Shown piece by piece: positions 44,997-60,646 of a stretch of 64,000 bases of DNA. Position numbers and translations under genes: made by a program. The notes below the pieces were generated by a model that was not told the DNA's origin, searched no databases, and saw only the letters and a program-made list of their open reading frames with translations. Source of the stretch: Penicillus capitatus (lineage: Eukaryota; Chlorophyta); NCBI GenBank assembly GCA_965649825.1, contig OZ287703.1, positions 1,116,001-1,180,000 on the forward strand, written 5' to 3'. Each line of letters starts with the position of its first letter. Position 1 is the first letter of the stretch.

Positions 44997-46477
44997 TCAC
45001 ACACGGTAGACGGATCTGAACTTCGATGGCTGCGATTCAGGTGGCTTCTCCGGTTCGGTTGCAAAAATGAAGTGCTCGACGAAATGTTCGAGGTCTCTAC
45101 GGAAGTAATTTCTCGCGCCTTCACCAAGCTCTCTGTACTCTTCCATATGCTTGGTCGAGAAAAGGTTTCGCAGAGCATCCTCATATCCGGAGCCCCGTTC
45201 TGCTTCGACTTGGAATCTCCGAAATTGACCCTCCGCTGCCTCCAGCAGTCGGTAAACCAATTGGAAAAGATTTCCTTCAGTAGCTGCGCTTCCACCAGAC
45301 AAAATAATATCGAACAAATCTCCAGAAACTAACCATCCGATGCCCGATCCTACATTCTCAGAGAACTGACCGATCGCGGACCCGGTTCCAAGCGATATAG
45401 TGGCGATTCTATGGATTTCATTGATGTCTCTCTCGCGCGACATGAAATTGATAGAATGCAGTGTTGGGTCTGCTACCAGTATCGCTCCATCAATGCACAA
45501 GTAACTCTTATTTGTCACGTCGATAGGAAAGATGTCCTTTGCGATGTGAAAAGCTGGAAAGGCGCTGCTGCCTCGACCGACATCTCGAATGAAAAAGTCC
45601 TCGAAGAAGATATCGAAGAATTCTACTTCTCTCATGTCCGGCGTGAGGCGCTCCATCTCTGTTCCTTCAAGAGTATAAGCAGTGGACGAGTGGACAAGGG
45701 TCGCTGCACTGCGGGGGGTGTCCAACTCCTTGTTAAACGTGAAAAGTATCGGGGTTCTGTGATTAACATCAAAAGCATGAACGATCATTGATGTGTGCAG
45801 ATCACTGAGCTTTGTGTCGCCATAGAATGTCGTAAGCACCTCCTCTAGTCCCTCCTCCGAGAACACAGGCGCATTGATCCCTGGGATGTCCAACGAGAAT
45901 CTCCAGCGACCGATACGAAATCTCGGAAGGCGGAAACCAAACATCGGAGGCGGATAGATTTGGTCCCCGTACTCTTCAAAGAGAACATCGAGTCCAGCTG
46001 CGGCTCCAGGATAGATATCACCATATTTCTGAATGATATCGGGTCTTCTAAAGAGATTGGCGACGGCTCCGTTTCCACCTTTGGAGGAGTAGTAGAGCCC
46101 TGTCCACGATCCAGCAGAGACACCACCGATGCAAGTGAAGTGATCGGCAAGCTGGACTTCGAGCTCATCACCGGATTTGACGTCTCTTGCCTCTTGTGGA
46201 AGAAGCTCAGGGTGCCGAAGATAGTAATTCTTAATCTGCGCTTCGAGCTCTTTCAAGATTTGGTTCGTCATATGAAGACGCATACCGCCTCCTTCGATAG
46301 ACAACAAGGTGCGGTAGTACCTGTCCGGCGGAGGCGTCACATAATATCTAGGGTCGGGAATCAAAGGTCTAAGTGTCGCAAAGGAGAATAGACAGAGATA
46401 AACCTCTTCTGTTGTGCGACGACGCCATTGATGCAGACAACCGCCAGCAGTACGAGGACGCCTGACGGCAGTTTCAT
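44997..46477 (-). CDS. Secreted patatin-like phospholipase A
   Basis: 481 aa from minus-strand exons 46477-46404 and 46368-44997, with a short 35-bp intron. The first exon encodes a signal peptide (MKLPSGVLVLLAVVCINGVV). Patatin catalytic parts: oxyanion EGGGMRLHMTNQIL (first residue Glu, usually Asp), nucleophile GVSAGSW, and catalytic Asp in CIDGAILVADP. Patatins hydrolyse acyl esters of phospho- and galactolipids with a Ser-Asp dyad. It is one of three minus-strand tandem paralogues; the nearest by sequence is the next gene (TNQILKELE, GDTKLS, DVLFEEYG). The continuous frame without splicing would lose the signal peptide. Confidence 0.88.
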
Positions 46478-47069
46478 CGTTGCTGTTCAGAACGCTCCAA
46501 CGAATAAAAGCCACCGTGCCACTCCAACAGCACTCAGACTCTGCACCACTTCGAGGATGACGATGGAATCAAATGAACGCTGGCCTCTCATTAACCCCAG
46601 GGATTATTGGCGGCTAGATGGCAGATCACTTTGTGATCGGCAACTTTTCCAAGGAATGGCGATAAGAACTCTCCTTCGACTGAAATCCTATGTCGATACA
46701 AGACAATAGAGAAAGCAAGAACACTGGGAATGAAAGGAGATGTCACAGAAGACACATAAAACGCATGTAATCCGTTTTCCTTTTTCGGTGGGAGTATTGA
46801 GAACTCGAAGTCTTTTTGACGCACGGACGAATAGTCTCTTGCGATGCCTCTCAGTCTTCCGGTGTTCGAAACAGTCAGATGCCCAACTCTGATTTGCATC
46901 CAGGGGTCACATCTTTATTTGTGTTGCATACCCACGACGCATTTCTATCGAATACGAGAGGCATGGAGCTGCCGAAAGCGCCCACGAGCGGGGTTCTTCG
47001 TGGACACCTGACAAACGTGACCGTTTGAACGATATCTGCTTTTCTCTGCGATACTTTCCACGTGCGATC
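46478..47069. other. Intergenic region between patatin A and an unknown gene
   Basis: Probable promoter region of patatin A. Frames on both strands are short and mutually overlapping without recognised motifs. No repeat shared with the other patatin flanks was noticed by eye. Confidence 0.4.
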
Positions 47070-47894
47070 TTAATGGTATTCTGTCAAGAAGACTGACTCC
47101 GCGCAAAAGAATACATTCGTTCTTGCCTTTCGTGTCTTAGAAAATACGAAGACGTCAGCATGAGATAATAAGTGCCAGAATCTCGACCAAGGGACAGACA
47201 ACGCTGCCTCAGTCCAGCACTCTCGATGTATCCCGCACGACACGCTCATTGACGGCCATCTCATCTCCTTGACTTGATCGAGCGATGTGAAGCTTGACAT
47301 TCGTCTGTCAATCAGATCTTGGTAATGTTGCTCCAGTAACTTCATCGTTTTAATCAGGCTATCGAGTGTTGTAAACTGGATGGCGTATAGAAAACTGTCA
47401 ACAAATCGTTCGGATACTGCTGTGCGTTCCATCTCGAGATCGATTTGACATAGAGGGCTAAACTGTCGTCGACGGTTCACGCCGAACAACGAAGAGCTCC
47501 GTGCACAAGTGCGTCGCTAGATAATTGAATAGCATGATCTGCCTACGGGTCGCTGAGCACTTGCTTTCGACGACTGTAGCCCTGAACCACTTCAGAAGAT
47601 GTCGAACTTAAGGACTGCCTTTGGAGACGCATTGTTTTGGCCAGTTTCGTAACCTCTGATATCTCTTGCCGACAAACGGCACACAAAGCATGACATCCTC
47701 GACGAAGTGTTCCTACATCGATCTCCAGGGAGGGAAAGACACTCGAAGAAAACGCATTGGACGAGAGGATTGTCGATGTCAAAGAACGCGATCTGATAAG
47801 ATGTCAGCGTATCTGAAACGCACGTCCGTTGCACAGAGACTTTCTCTACCCCCACATGAATGCTTACAGAAGCATGTTTTCTCATTCCGATCAA
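47070..47894 (-). CDS. Unrecognised minus-strand gene between patatin paralogues
   Basis: Two coherent minus-strand blocks: 47592-47894 and the overlapping 47543-47782 frame (VGTLRRGCHALCAVCRQEIS, EVTKLAKTMRLQRQSLSST), then 47070-47489 with SERFVDSFLYAIQFTTLDSL and LLEQHYQDLIDRRMSS. They look like exons of one helical, possibly coiled-coil protein; CAVC might be half of a metal site. Splice joins are not settled, and no family is recognised. Confidence 0.35.
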
Positions 47895-48003
47895 TGGCTT
47901 GCTTTTGCAACGTTAAAGATGGCACAGAGCCGCAAAACGTTTCTTTTCCCCATGTACTGAATGAATCTATACCATACGCGTCATGCAGAACAGGATGGAT
48001 GAC

Positions 48004-49470
48004 TTATGTGGCCGGCATGGCTTCCGGTTCACTGCTTTTGTTGCTGAACAGGAACTTATCAACGAAGTCTTTCAGGTCACCCTTATACTGCTCAGCGGTG
48101 ATTTGGCCAATTTTCTTGAGTTCCATCAAGTGTTCGACATGAGTCAGGGAGTTCAGAGGTTCATCGTACCCCGAGTCTTTCTGAGCAAAGGTCTGAATTC
48201 TCAGAAACTGACCTCGATCGAAGTGCAACTGCTCATAAAAAAGGTAATAGAGGTTGGATTGCACGGCCTCGTTGCCACCGTCATATATGATGCTGAGCAG
48301 GTCTCCACTGAGTAACCAGCGCGCACCTCCGCCCACATTCACGGTGAAGTCTCCAATCACACCACCAGTTCCGAGTGAGATTGTGGCGATTCTGTTGATA
48401 TCGACGACACTGCTCATCCCTAACATAAAATTCAGCGAGTGCATTGTGGGATTCGGCGCCACCAGTCCTCCATCGACACACTGATAATTCTTCGTCGAGT
48501 TGCTGATGGGATGGACAACTTTGGCATGGTGAAATCCAGGCAATGCGCTACTGGCGCGACCAATGTCTCGAATATAGAAGTCCTCACGAAGAACTTCAAG
48601 GTAGCGTCCCTCTCTCGAGGTCTCTTTGGATCTCTCTGTCTCCCCAGCGGAATGCAAGATCAGAGCATCACGCGATTGTACCAAGGTCGCTGCGCTGTAC
48701 GTTTCTTTGGCTTCTCCGTTGAATGAGAAGAGAATGGGATTCCTCTGTCGAACATCGTAGGCATGGACGATGACCGATGTGTGCAATTCGCTGAGCTTCG
48801 TGTCTCCAAAGAAGAGTGTCAATGCTTCCTCGAGGCCGTGGACTGGATAAAGAGGCGCGTTCATTCCGGGGAACTCTACCTGAAATCTCCCTGTTCCAAA
48901 ATCAAACCTCGGAAGTTGCAGGCCATAGAATCCCGGCGGGTAGATTTTCTTTCCAAATTCTTCGAAAAAGACGTCGAGTGCGACGGCACTGCCAGCATAG
49001 AAGTTACCGTACTTGTTCACGACATCTGGTTTCTTGAGAAACTTTGCGGCAGCTCCGTTTCCTCCCTTGGAAGCATAATAAAGAGCCACCCACGATCCAG
49101 CAGAAACGCCGGCCATGCAGGTGAAGTAGTCGGCCAGATGAACCTCGAGTTGATCCGGAGATGTCACTTTTTCCGTGCCATCCGGAAGATGCTCCGGATG
49201 TTCGATGAGGTAAAGCTTAATCTGATGCTCGAGCTCTTTCAGGATTTGGTTGGTCATGTGCAGACGGAGGCCGCCGCCATCTAGGGACAACAAGGATTTG
49301 TAGAATCTTCCTCTCGTCGTCGGGTTCACGCAAATCCTGCGGTACAAGCATCCGAAGGTCGTTAAGTGGTCAGCCGCAAAAAAAAAACGAAACCTGTCGG
49401 GGTTCGCGTAGGAACGACACGCACACAGGATTCCGAGTAGGATAACGATACGGAACGCTGTTTCTTTCAT
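48004..49470 (-). CDS. Secreted patatin-like phospholipase B
   Basis: 469 aa from minus-strand exons 49470-49394 and 49336-48004; the 57-bp intron is in frame. Signal peptide MKETAFRIVILLGILCACRS, then RRICVNPTTRGRFYKSLLS. Catalytic elements: DGGGLRLHMTNQILKE, GVSAGSW and VDGGLVAPNP. Very similar to patatin A along the whole length (GDTKLSELHTSVIVHAYDV against GDTKLSDLHTSMIVHAFDV). The open frame extends much further upstream, but that part is not patatin-like and the signal peptide marks the start. Predicted secreted or endomembrane lipid acyl hydrolase. Confidence 0.88.
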   Translation of the reverse strand: MKETAFRIVILLGILCACRSYANPDRFRFFFAADHLTTFGCLYRRICVNPTTRGRFYKSLLSLDGGGLRLHMTNQILKELEHQIKLYLIEHPEHLPDGTEKVTSPDQLEVHLADYFTCMAGVSAGSWVALYYASKGGNGAAAKFLKKPDVVNKYGNFYAGSAVALDVFFEEFGKKIYPPGFYGLQLPRFDFGTGRFQVEFPGMNAPLYPVHGLEEALTLFFGDTKLSELHTSVIVHAYDVRQRNPILFSFNGEAKETYSAATLVQSRDALILHSAGETERSKETSREGRYLEVLREDFYIRDIGRASSALPGFHHAKVVHPISNSTKNYQCVDGGLVAPNPTMHSLNFMLGMSSVVDINRIATISLGTGGVIGDFTVNVGGGARWLLSGDLLSIIYDGGNEAVQSNLYYLFYEQLHFDRGQFLRIQTFAQKDSGYDEPLNSLTHVEHLMELKKIGQITAEQYKGDLKDFVDKFLFSNKSSEPEAMPAT

Positions 49471-50474
49471 GGTGACGAAGAAAGACCTCAACGAATGGCG
49501 ACGGGCAAAGATAGCAAGCAGCTCTGTAAACGCCTCGGTCCGCAAAGAAATGAATGGCTCTAATCTGATATGGGACGGTTGGCTGTCTTCATGACGCATC
49601 AACAGATGCATTCTGTAGGAGGCAGCCGAGTGGAAAACGACCAGCTGTATGGCAACGCATCTGTGAAGGAGAGAACGAGAAGGCAGTCGTCGGAAACGAA
49701 AGGGATGGGGATCCGGTTTTTCCGGACGTACTTGGTGGCCGTGCGCTGGATGCGGTGTTTGGTTCACCGTTTCCAATGGCATGAAGAAAAAGAGACGTAA
49801 GCGTAGACGTCCGTCGGAGGAAGGTCCTGTTTCGGCAGTCTTCCATCGCGTGACCACTGGAGCAGCAAATGGTCTTTTGAAATGGGAACATTTCTGCGCC
49901 GTCTTCTCTTTGTTGGGCAGTAAATTATCGTCAGAAGAAGAGAAAGTCATTTGCCAGTGAAAAGCGATGGATTGTGCGAGTCAATTCTCACAAAGAAGCC
50001 ATCCACGTGTTTCTTGAGTATCAGGTGAGCATCGAGTGAGTAGCTGGGAGAGTACAATTGTTGTTCTTGTGTTTGATGAAACCATTAAAGCATCCTTAAG
50101 GCTGATATCTTCCTTGTTGGGAAATCGTTCGAGATGGTCGCGTCGCCTTCGCATTCGTTGAGGCCAATGAAGTCATTTTTCAGCACCATGCAAATATTGT
50201 CAGCTTTTTAAACCGAATGCCTTGTTGAGTAACGATTTATGTCCGCTATGTGGGTACGAACAACATATCTGTTTGACTTCAGTATGTGGCAGAACAGCAA
50301 AAACGCGTCCAGACAAAATTAAGAATCAGAGTTTTCAGGATACCAGCGAAAGAGTTCTAAGATATCCCATGGCAATCACCACTGTGTGTGGTTCTATGTG
50401 CATACAACGAAAAAAGTACAGACGACCAAACATATAAACAACGCCCAGAAATCGCCATTCTATGATTTTTCATC
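49471..50474. other. Intergenic between patatin B and C
   Basis: About 1 kb. The first 480 bp continue the patatin B frame upstream but without homology. The rest has no coding signal, RNA gene or repeat I can support. Confidence 0.45.
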
Positions 50475-52010
50475 CTATGTGTCTAGGATGTTAATATGCA
50501 CATCTCTAATTAAATACTTCGCAATGAAGCTGTTCAATTCGTTTGTTTTCTCTTTTGCCACTCTCTCGCCGAGAGCTTTGAGTGTCTTATGATATTCCCA
50601 GCCCGCTATTCGACCAAGGGCTTCGACAGCATCTGCTTCGGCGCTTTCTCGGGATGCATAGAATTGAATTCTGAGATGTTGATGTTCTTCAAGGTATAAC
50701 AGCTCTTGAAGGAGAACTTCGATACTGGACTGTAGTGCTTCTGCTCCACCGTTGATGACCAGGTTGTGAAGACGTCCACTGAGGATCCAATCATCGACAC
50801 CTCGTGCGGAAATCTCGTCGCCCAACTGACCGATCACACTTCCCGCCCCGAGTGATAATATGGCAATATCTGTGTTCGTTCTTCGACGATCTGTTTTGTA
50901 TTTTCTCGTTTCGGAGGAACGGAGTAAGAAGTTCAGTGACGGTAGCACTGGATTCGGTAGGACCATGGAGCCATCGATGAACGTATACGCTGTCTTCTCC
51001 GGTCCATGAACGGGTTGCATTTCTTTGTGTGCGTGATACACGGGCAGTGCACTGCTGCCTCGAGCAATATCTTTGATATAGAAATCGACACCATCGTGGA
51101 TGCCGATGCTGTCCTTAGATTTGTATCTCATGCAATCCGGCCGCGTAGACTGGGCAAAATTTGCAGTATCTATGTGGTATGTCTTATTGAGAGTAGAATC
51201 GGGGGATGTGTCACGGACATCTGCCTCTGTTATCGAGAGGGCAGTTGATCGCAGGAACGTCAGGGATGTATCAGCCGGTCGGCATGCATTATCCAAAGCA
51301 AAAACGGCGGGAGCTCCATACTGCATCTCGTAGCTGTAGATCAAAACTGACGTGTACATTTCGCTGAGCTGCATATCACCGTAGAGTTCTTCCAATCCTT
51401 CCTCCAGCTCTTTTTCTGAATAGACCGGGCAATGCCAGTCACTGTCATCTTTAGAAGAGCGAGCAGTGTTTTTTAGAAAAAAGTTCTTCACCTGATGATA
51501 CACTGCTAGTAATGAGGACCATGCATTGTTCGGCGGATGGAGCTCTGTCGAGCAAAACACGTTGACCGTATGGTAGATCTGACCGCCGTACTCTTCGAAA
51601 AATGCGTTGATGCCTTTGGCGCTGCCGCGATAGATTCCAGGGTACTTCTTTACGACTTCTGGATGATCAAAAAATCTACTATGTGTGCCTTCGCCTCTCG
51701 ATGCGTAGTAAAGGGCTGTCCAAGAACCGCTTGATACACCAGCTATGCAATCAAAGAAATCGGCAAGGTGAACTTCGACTTGCCGCGAGGCAGATACAGT
51801 TGTCTTGTTCGTAAGCAGCTGCTCTCTATTTGCGTATATATAGTCTTGCAGTAATTCTTCGAGTCTGACGAGTACTTGGTTTGTCATATACAAACGTAGT
51901 CCACCGCCGTCAAAGGAAAGTAACGTTTTGTACTTTGCCTTGGTGCCAATGCGCTTCGAAACAAAGCTATGTGCAAGGAGATAGTTGGCAGAAGACAGGC
52001 AGATGATCAT
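50475..52010 (-). CDS. Patatin-like phospholipase C
   Basis: About 511 aa in a single exon from the ATG at 52010; the frame is open upstream to 52265. The N-terminus MIICLSSANYLLAHSFVSK could be a weak signal peptide. Catalytic elements: DGGGLRLYMTNQVLVRLEE, GVSSGSW and FIDGSMVLPNP, where the usual DGG/DGA is DGS. An insertion of about 40 residues (after IYHTVNVF) and a longer loop before the catalytic Asp distinguish it from A and B. Third of the tandem minus-strand group and the most divergent. Confidence 0.82.
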   Translation of the reverse strand: MIICLSSANYLLAHSFVSKRIGTKAKYKTLLSFDGGGLRLYMTNQVLVRLEELLQDYIYANREQLLTNKTTVSASRQVEVHLADFFDCIAGVSSGSWTALYYASRGEGTHSRFFDHPEVVKKYPGIYRGSAKGINAFFEEYGGQIYHTVNVFCSTELHPPNNAWSSLLAVYHQVKNFFLKNTARSSKDDSDWHCPVYSEKELEEGLEELYGDMQLSEMYTSVLIYSYEMQYGAPAVFALDNACRPADTSLTFLRSTALSITEADVRDTSPDSTLNKTYHIDTANFAQSTRPDCMRYKSKDSIGIHDGVDFYIKDIARGSSALPVYHAHKEMQPVHGPEKTAYTFIDGSMVLPNPVLPSLNFLLRSSETRKYKTDRRRTNTDIAILSLGAGSVIGQLGDEISARGVDDWILSGRLHNLVINGGAEALQSSIEVLLQELLYLEEHQHLRIQFYASRESAEADAVEALGRIAGWEYHKTLKALGERVAKEKTNELNSFIAKYLIRDVHINILDT

Positions 52011-52265
52011 CTGACGCACCTCTGTTCTGCCTCGACGATGAAACTCAGGCAGATGAGCAATACGAATAGCACGCACGACTAAAAACTCCTTGTAGATGTT
52101 GGTGAACGGACCGGTAGTTTTGTCGCTGCCATGAACCTGCGCTATTTCGCCAAGAAAGCTCGGTGAGTGTTGAATGTAAGCGTGGTATGCAGACTTTAAC
52201 ACCATCGATAGAGCATAAGAGTTTAATGTGCCAGGAGATGGTGAGTGGTAGAAAGAGGCGTGCAC

Positions 52266-53250
52266 ACGTGGCGGATGGTCGGCTCATCAGGTCGACGTCA
52301 AGATTATAGATCCAAGAACGTATGGCAGTCTTCATCGCCGATCTCAACGCCGCGTCACGTCTGTTCACGGATACTTCAAGTGCCACTGGTATAAGGGCGA
52401 CCCTGAATGAAGACGGGGCTTGGACAGAACGCAAAGGAAAGGGAAGACGTTGTGAAGCTGTCTGCCGCCTGGAGACATCGTCGTTAAGGAAGTCGTGGCA
52501 TCGATGGATTTCAGGCGCCGTGTTCTCGAGAGCAAGCGTTCATGCAAGTTTATCGACAGCAAGGAAGGTCCACACTCGGCTGAGTTCTTGCTGTTACTTT
52601 TGGAGACCGCGCACGGCGAACAAAAACATTGAAACACGACGAAACCTTTCCGTTCAACAAATCTTTCATCTGCTAACGGTGTAGATGCTTGGGAATGCCA
52701 TTGGCGAACGATACATGAAGGAAGCGCTCCCACTATGAACAGCGACCATGAATGCATGCATACACACATTCATCTTGACAGGCGAGAGAATAAACATCAT
52801 TTCTCCAATCATCAAAAATCATGCACCCTCCACGGTACTCCAAGATGTGTTGGCTACAGGATGTGCCACCTTCCTGATCAACTAAATCGCTCATGCAGTC
52901 GGAATCACAGAAAGAAGTCGACAATCGACGCTGGCTGTAAGTTATATCCACTAATTGGCGAAGAAAAACACGAGGACAGCACATACAGGTCATGTGCGTC
53001 AAAAACACAAAGAATAAAGCAGAGGACACAGATGGTGCTTTCCATGGATCCTGAGAAGATTCATGAAGCCGAGCACACCTTTCAATATTCCTGCATGTAT
53101 TCAGAGACAGCACCAAACGAAGTCTGTCCTACGATCTTCTTGAATCCATCGGGGAGACGGAAGCAGCCACATGCACGAACCCCTTGTCACATCAACTCAC
53201 CGTGCTCTTCTGGACGTACGATCCTTTTGTTTCGCCTTTTGCTCGCCGCG
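52266..53250. other. Divergent region between patatin C and the PAPS transporter
   Basis: Upstream of both genes. A plus-strand frame from 52735 runs into the transporter but has low-complexity, unmatched sequence; I treat it as non-coding or 5' leader. No other gene seen. Confidence 0.4.
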
Positions 53251-54605
53251 ATGTTGGGACCTCTGTGGAAATTCATCACCGGCAACGACAGGATCCATAT
53301 TACCTTCTGCGTGACTGGTAGCTTCTGTCAGGAGTCTACGTCACCGAGTCGGCGTGATGTAGGCATTGTCGGCTGTCTCATGTTGTATGGTGTCCTGCAA
53401 GAGCGCATCATGGCAGAGCCTTTCGCTCCAGACGGAGCCATGTTTAGAGATTCACTTTTCCTGGTAGAGAAGGGGAGGCGTAGATGTGTTCTGAACGCAT
53501 TGTTTTGCATATTCAGGTTCTGTGCAATCGCACTGTGACCACATTGGTGTCCCTCTTTGCGTTGATTATGTTCAATTTGGATGTCAAGCCTGTTGCTCCT
53601 GTATACTCATACTTTGCCGTCTCCTTCTCGAATGTCATTGCAACGACATGTCAGTACGAGGCTCTCAAGTTCGTGAGCTTTCCCGTTCAGACACTGGGTA
53701 GGCTCGAAACGCATCTAATTGGAAGAGTGAGAAAGAGTGATCGGTGTTTAATTTAGGCAAGTGTGCTAAAATGATTCCTGTTATGATTTGGGGAGCAGTG
53801 ATGTCAAGAAAGCGATATACATTCAAGGACTACATGGTTGCTATTCTGGTGACTGGCGGATGTACGCTGTTTCTACTGACGGGTGAAGTCAAATCAAAGA
53901 AGGCAACGGACAGTGACACCAATATGAAGGGCCTCCTGCTCATGCTTTCCTATCTGGCCTTCGATGGGTTTACGTCTAACTTTCAGGACAGTCTGTTCAA
54001 AGGTAGGATGCGATCGATGACCCGTCAAGATGTTCATAAAGGGACATCTGCAGGGTATAAGATGACAATGTTCAACCAGGCATTCTATGTGCAGCTGACG
54101 GCGACGGCGCAGTCGCTTTTCGGACTTGTGACATCTGGGAAACTCTGGAGTGCTTTGGATTTTGTGGTCAAACACCCTGCTGCTCTCTGGTCCATTCTCG
54201 GTCTGTCTTTGGCCGCGACCATCGGTCTGTTGATGCTGTTGTTCTCATTGCGATGTTATGTGTTGTTGGTCTGATGTAGGTCAACTGTTTATCTATCATA
54301 CGATCAAGGCATACGGAGCGCTGCTGTTTGCAACGGTGATGACAACACGTCAGTTTCTGTCAATCCTCTTATCTTGCATTCTCTTCGTGCATCCCCTCAC
54401 ACCCTATCAGTGGCTGGGAACGTGCATCGTGTTCGGAACGCTCTACTACAAAGCATTCGGCAAGAAACAAGACCAAAAAGAGACGGCAGCGTCACAGATG
54501 ACATCACCAAAGAAGGAAGATGGAACGCTAGAAGAGAAAATGCCAGTGCTGTCGGCGACGCCAAAGGACGAGTACGAAAAGAAGGATCCGTTCGAGACTG
54601 CCTAG
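53251..54605 (+). CDS. Golgi PAPS transporter (SLC35B2/3-like)
   Basis: 363 aa from exons 53251-53317, 53363-53463, 53517-53697, 53757-54002, 54054-54224 and 54280-54605. It moves the sulfate donor PAPS into the Golgi lumen for sulfation of glycans. Motifs shared with animal PAPS transporters: [74 protein letters not shown] and [18 protein letters not shown]. About ten hydrophobic helices; the C-terminal tail is charged. AATAAA at 54643 lies only 35 bp before the next ATG. Confidence 0.88.
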
Positions 54606-54682
54606 ATACAAAGTGGATCTGTTCTTCTCATTTATGACATGTAATAAAGACCGCTGTTGAGTGCATTTGTCGCAAAGAGATA

Positions 54683-56411
54683 ATGACCGCGATCCACGCG
54701 CGTGCCCTTGAGAAAGCGCAGAAATTGATGGAGAACAAGGACGCGAAGAAAAGGATCCCGGTGTGATGCATCGTTTCTTTTCTCTGGTATATGGGGTTCC
54801 GTTTCTCAGGGTGACATGAAATGCTGCCATGCTGCGTTTCGTCAGACACTCTGCAGTATAGACATGCACAACGCGCCCATTTCTCGTCTGTCTCTGAGAG
54901 AGATAAAAAAGGCACGGCCATTATCCGTTCGAAAGACGGCGGCCGCCATTAAACCGTCAAAGAGAGAAGAGGACAAGGACGTCATCCATCCAGTTGTCTG
55001 CAGCGTTCTTCAATTGAGTGACGATCGGAAAGAAGCATGCGCCGAAGGGCGTCGACGAAGAGAACTGAGGGCCGAAAGCGCATGGACATTGCTGACGAAT
55101 TGGCATGCCGATTGCGCTAGACGGGAGAAAAATGAACTGCGAGAGAAGAAGCGTCTTGTAAAAGGTCTTCCCTCCTATTGTCTTCTTCGCTGGACGGCAT
55201 CCGTTTCCTATGCGTCTCTGTCGATTGCAGCAAACCAAAGGGCGCTTCTCAATGAACAGATGCAGAGTAAGATTGAAGAGAACCATCGCGCAGAGATGGA
55301 TGCAAGAGAAGAGAGGAGGATCATTGACGCCGCCGTGGAAAAGGATCAAAAGAGAGGCCGCGCTCTAGCAGAGAAAAGACGGACGAAAAACGAGCAGACG
55401 AAGCAGTCGATCCTTGAAGAAGTGTGCCGTGTTGGTACTGAGCACGATAAAGGATTTTGGTTTCGTCTCTTTTCAGATGGAAAAGAGCTTACAACAAAAG
55501 AGAAACACTAAAGAAGCTGCACGAGCTGCAGAGAAGCGGGAACTGGAACGGCTGGCAGAAGAGTTGTCTAAAGAAAAGCAGAAAGAAGTCGAGAAGCAGA
55601 AACGACGCGCAGCAGAGTTGGCGAAGTATCATCGAGAAAACACACTCAGAAGCGAAGAGAAGAAGAATGAAGTGAAGAACGCATCGCTCAGAGATGCTCG
55701 TCTGATGCAGGCAAATACGGCGTATGATTTCATTGTCTGGGAGAACGGGAAGGTCTTTCAGGAGATGCTTGCGCTGTTGGAAAAACGAGAGCGAGAAAGA
55801 GAGAGCAGCTTGTTGGAATTTCGTGCGAGAATCGAAGCCAGGGCACAGGCAGCAGGAGGAGCCATCGTCGAAGAGGCGAAGAAGAGGCAAGAAAAGGAAG
55901 ACGAACGACTCCGCAAGTTCCAGGTGAGAACGAAAATAATAGACGAGGTAACAGAGACAGTACATACAGGAAGCTGTCGATGTCCGGTGCCGAGAGAAAG
56001 CGCTGGCTCAATCCGAAAAGAAGGCAGAAGAGCAGTTGCGCTTCGTTGAGTGCTTGGATTCTCAGATGCGCGAATTGAAGGAGACTCGACAGCGTGAACG
56101 CGAAGCGGCGCGGCAGTACTCCGTTCAGGTTCTTGTTCTGTGCGGTGGTGGGCGATGTTGACGTGTCCACCTACGTAACTCGGCTATAGGTCGAAGAAGG
56201 CCTAAGGCAACAAGATAGGAAGATCGCTGAGGCGACGGATAAACGGCGTCGGCGCAATGCACGATATCAGACAGATCTTCTGGAACAGATTCGCGAGCAG
56301 AGGACCAGAATGGTGTGTAGCGGCATTGATATGAACCACGCGGAACGTCAGCTGAACAAGACGCTTGTCGATCAGGCACGGATTCCGTTGCCAACCGGAC
56401 AGCAATCGTAA
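54683..56411 (+). CDS. TPH-domain coiled-coil protein, probable ciliary/axonemal protein
   Basis: 483 aa from exons 54683-54760, 54810-55164, 55231-55421, 55477-55923, 55970-56128 and 56190-56411. Nearly all charged helix: NQRALLNEQMQSKIEENHR, EAARAAEKRELERLAEELSK, KNASLRDARLMQANTAYDF, RIEARAQAAGG, RQQDRKIAEATDKRRRRNA, and the ending MNHAERQLNKTLVDQAR. This matches the trichohyalin/plectin-homology domain of MNS1, CFAP53 and CFAP210-like proteins that sit on or inside doublet microtubules. Exact orthology not assigned. Supports a flagellate. The first two exons are the least certain. AATAAA at 56449. Confidence 0.75.
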
Positions 56412-56957
56412 CTGCCAACCTCGTTGCGAACCAAGGACACAACGCAGCAATAAAATAGAGATATCTGGGCATATCAGAGAGCAGCAATTAATAACTTCTC
56501 TATTTGTCAACAACGAAAAGAGGACTCTGTTGAGCAGCACGTGTCACGTGTGGGTGAACAATGAGTGGTTGGTTGGTTGTCTATGAGATGCGGTCGAAAT
56601 CGTCGAGGTTCTTCTCTGCACTTTGCCCGCCGCCAAGCGGCCATGGGGTTTCAGTGGTAACAGACTTGCTGTGTCGTCTGTCGACCTCGCCCTCTGACCA
56701 ACCATCCTACGAGTGCCTCCTATCGATCGTTTTTGTTCTTCATAGAACTAAAGTTCTACTGCGGCCCTGGCAGGAAGCTCAGCGTTGAAACGCGAAGAGC
56801 GGCACGGTAATAAATACTGCGACGACGGATGATGCTTTGGACATCCACTCGGCCGATCGTCTTGTCCGACCACAGTAGTACTCAAAGAGATGTGACATTG
56901 AGAGACAGATGATGGCATTCGGCTGCATTCCGAGACGCGCGTTCGTGTTTACCGCCT
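56412..56957. other. Intergenic
   Basis: 3' flank of the TPH gene and promoter region of the receptor-like kinase. GATGTGACATTG occurs at about 56890. No coding signal. Confidence 0.5.

Positions 56958-60646
<3,689 letters not shown>

Noticed and set aside
48004-49950. A 648-codon frame including 180 residues before the patatin domain
   Set aside because: The extra part is not patatin-like; an internal ATG gives a proper signal peptide at the position expected from the paralogue.
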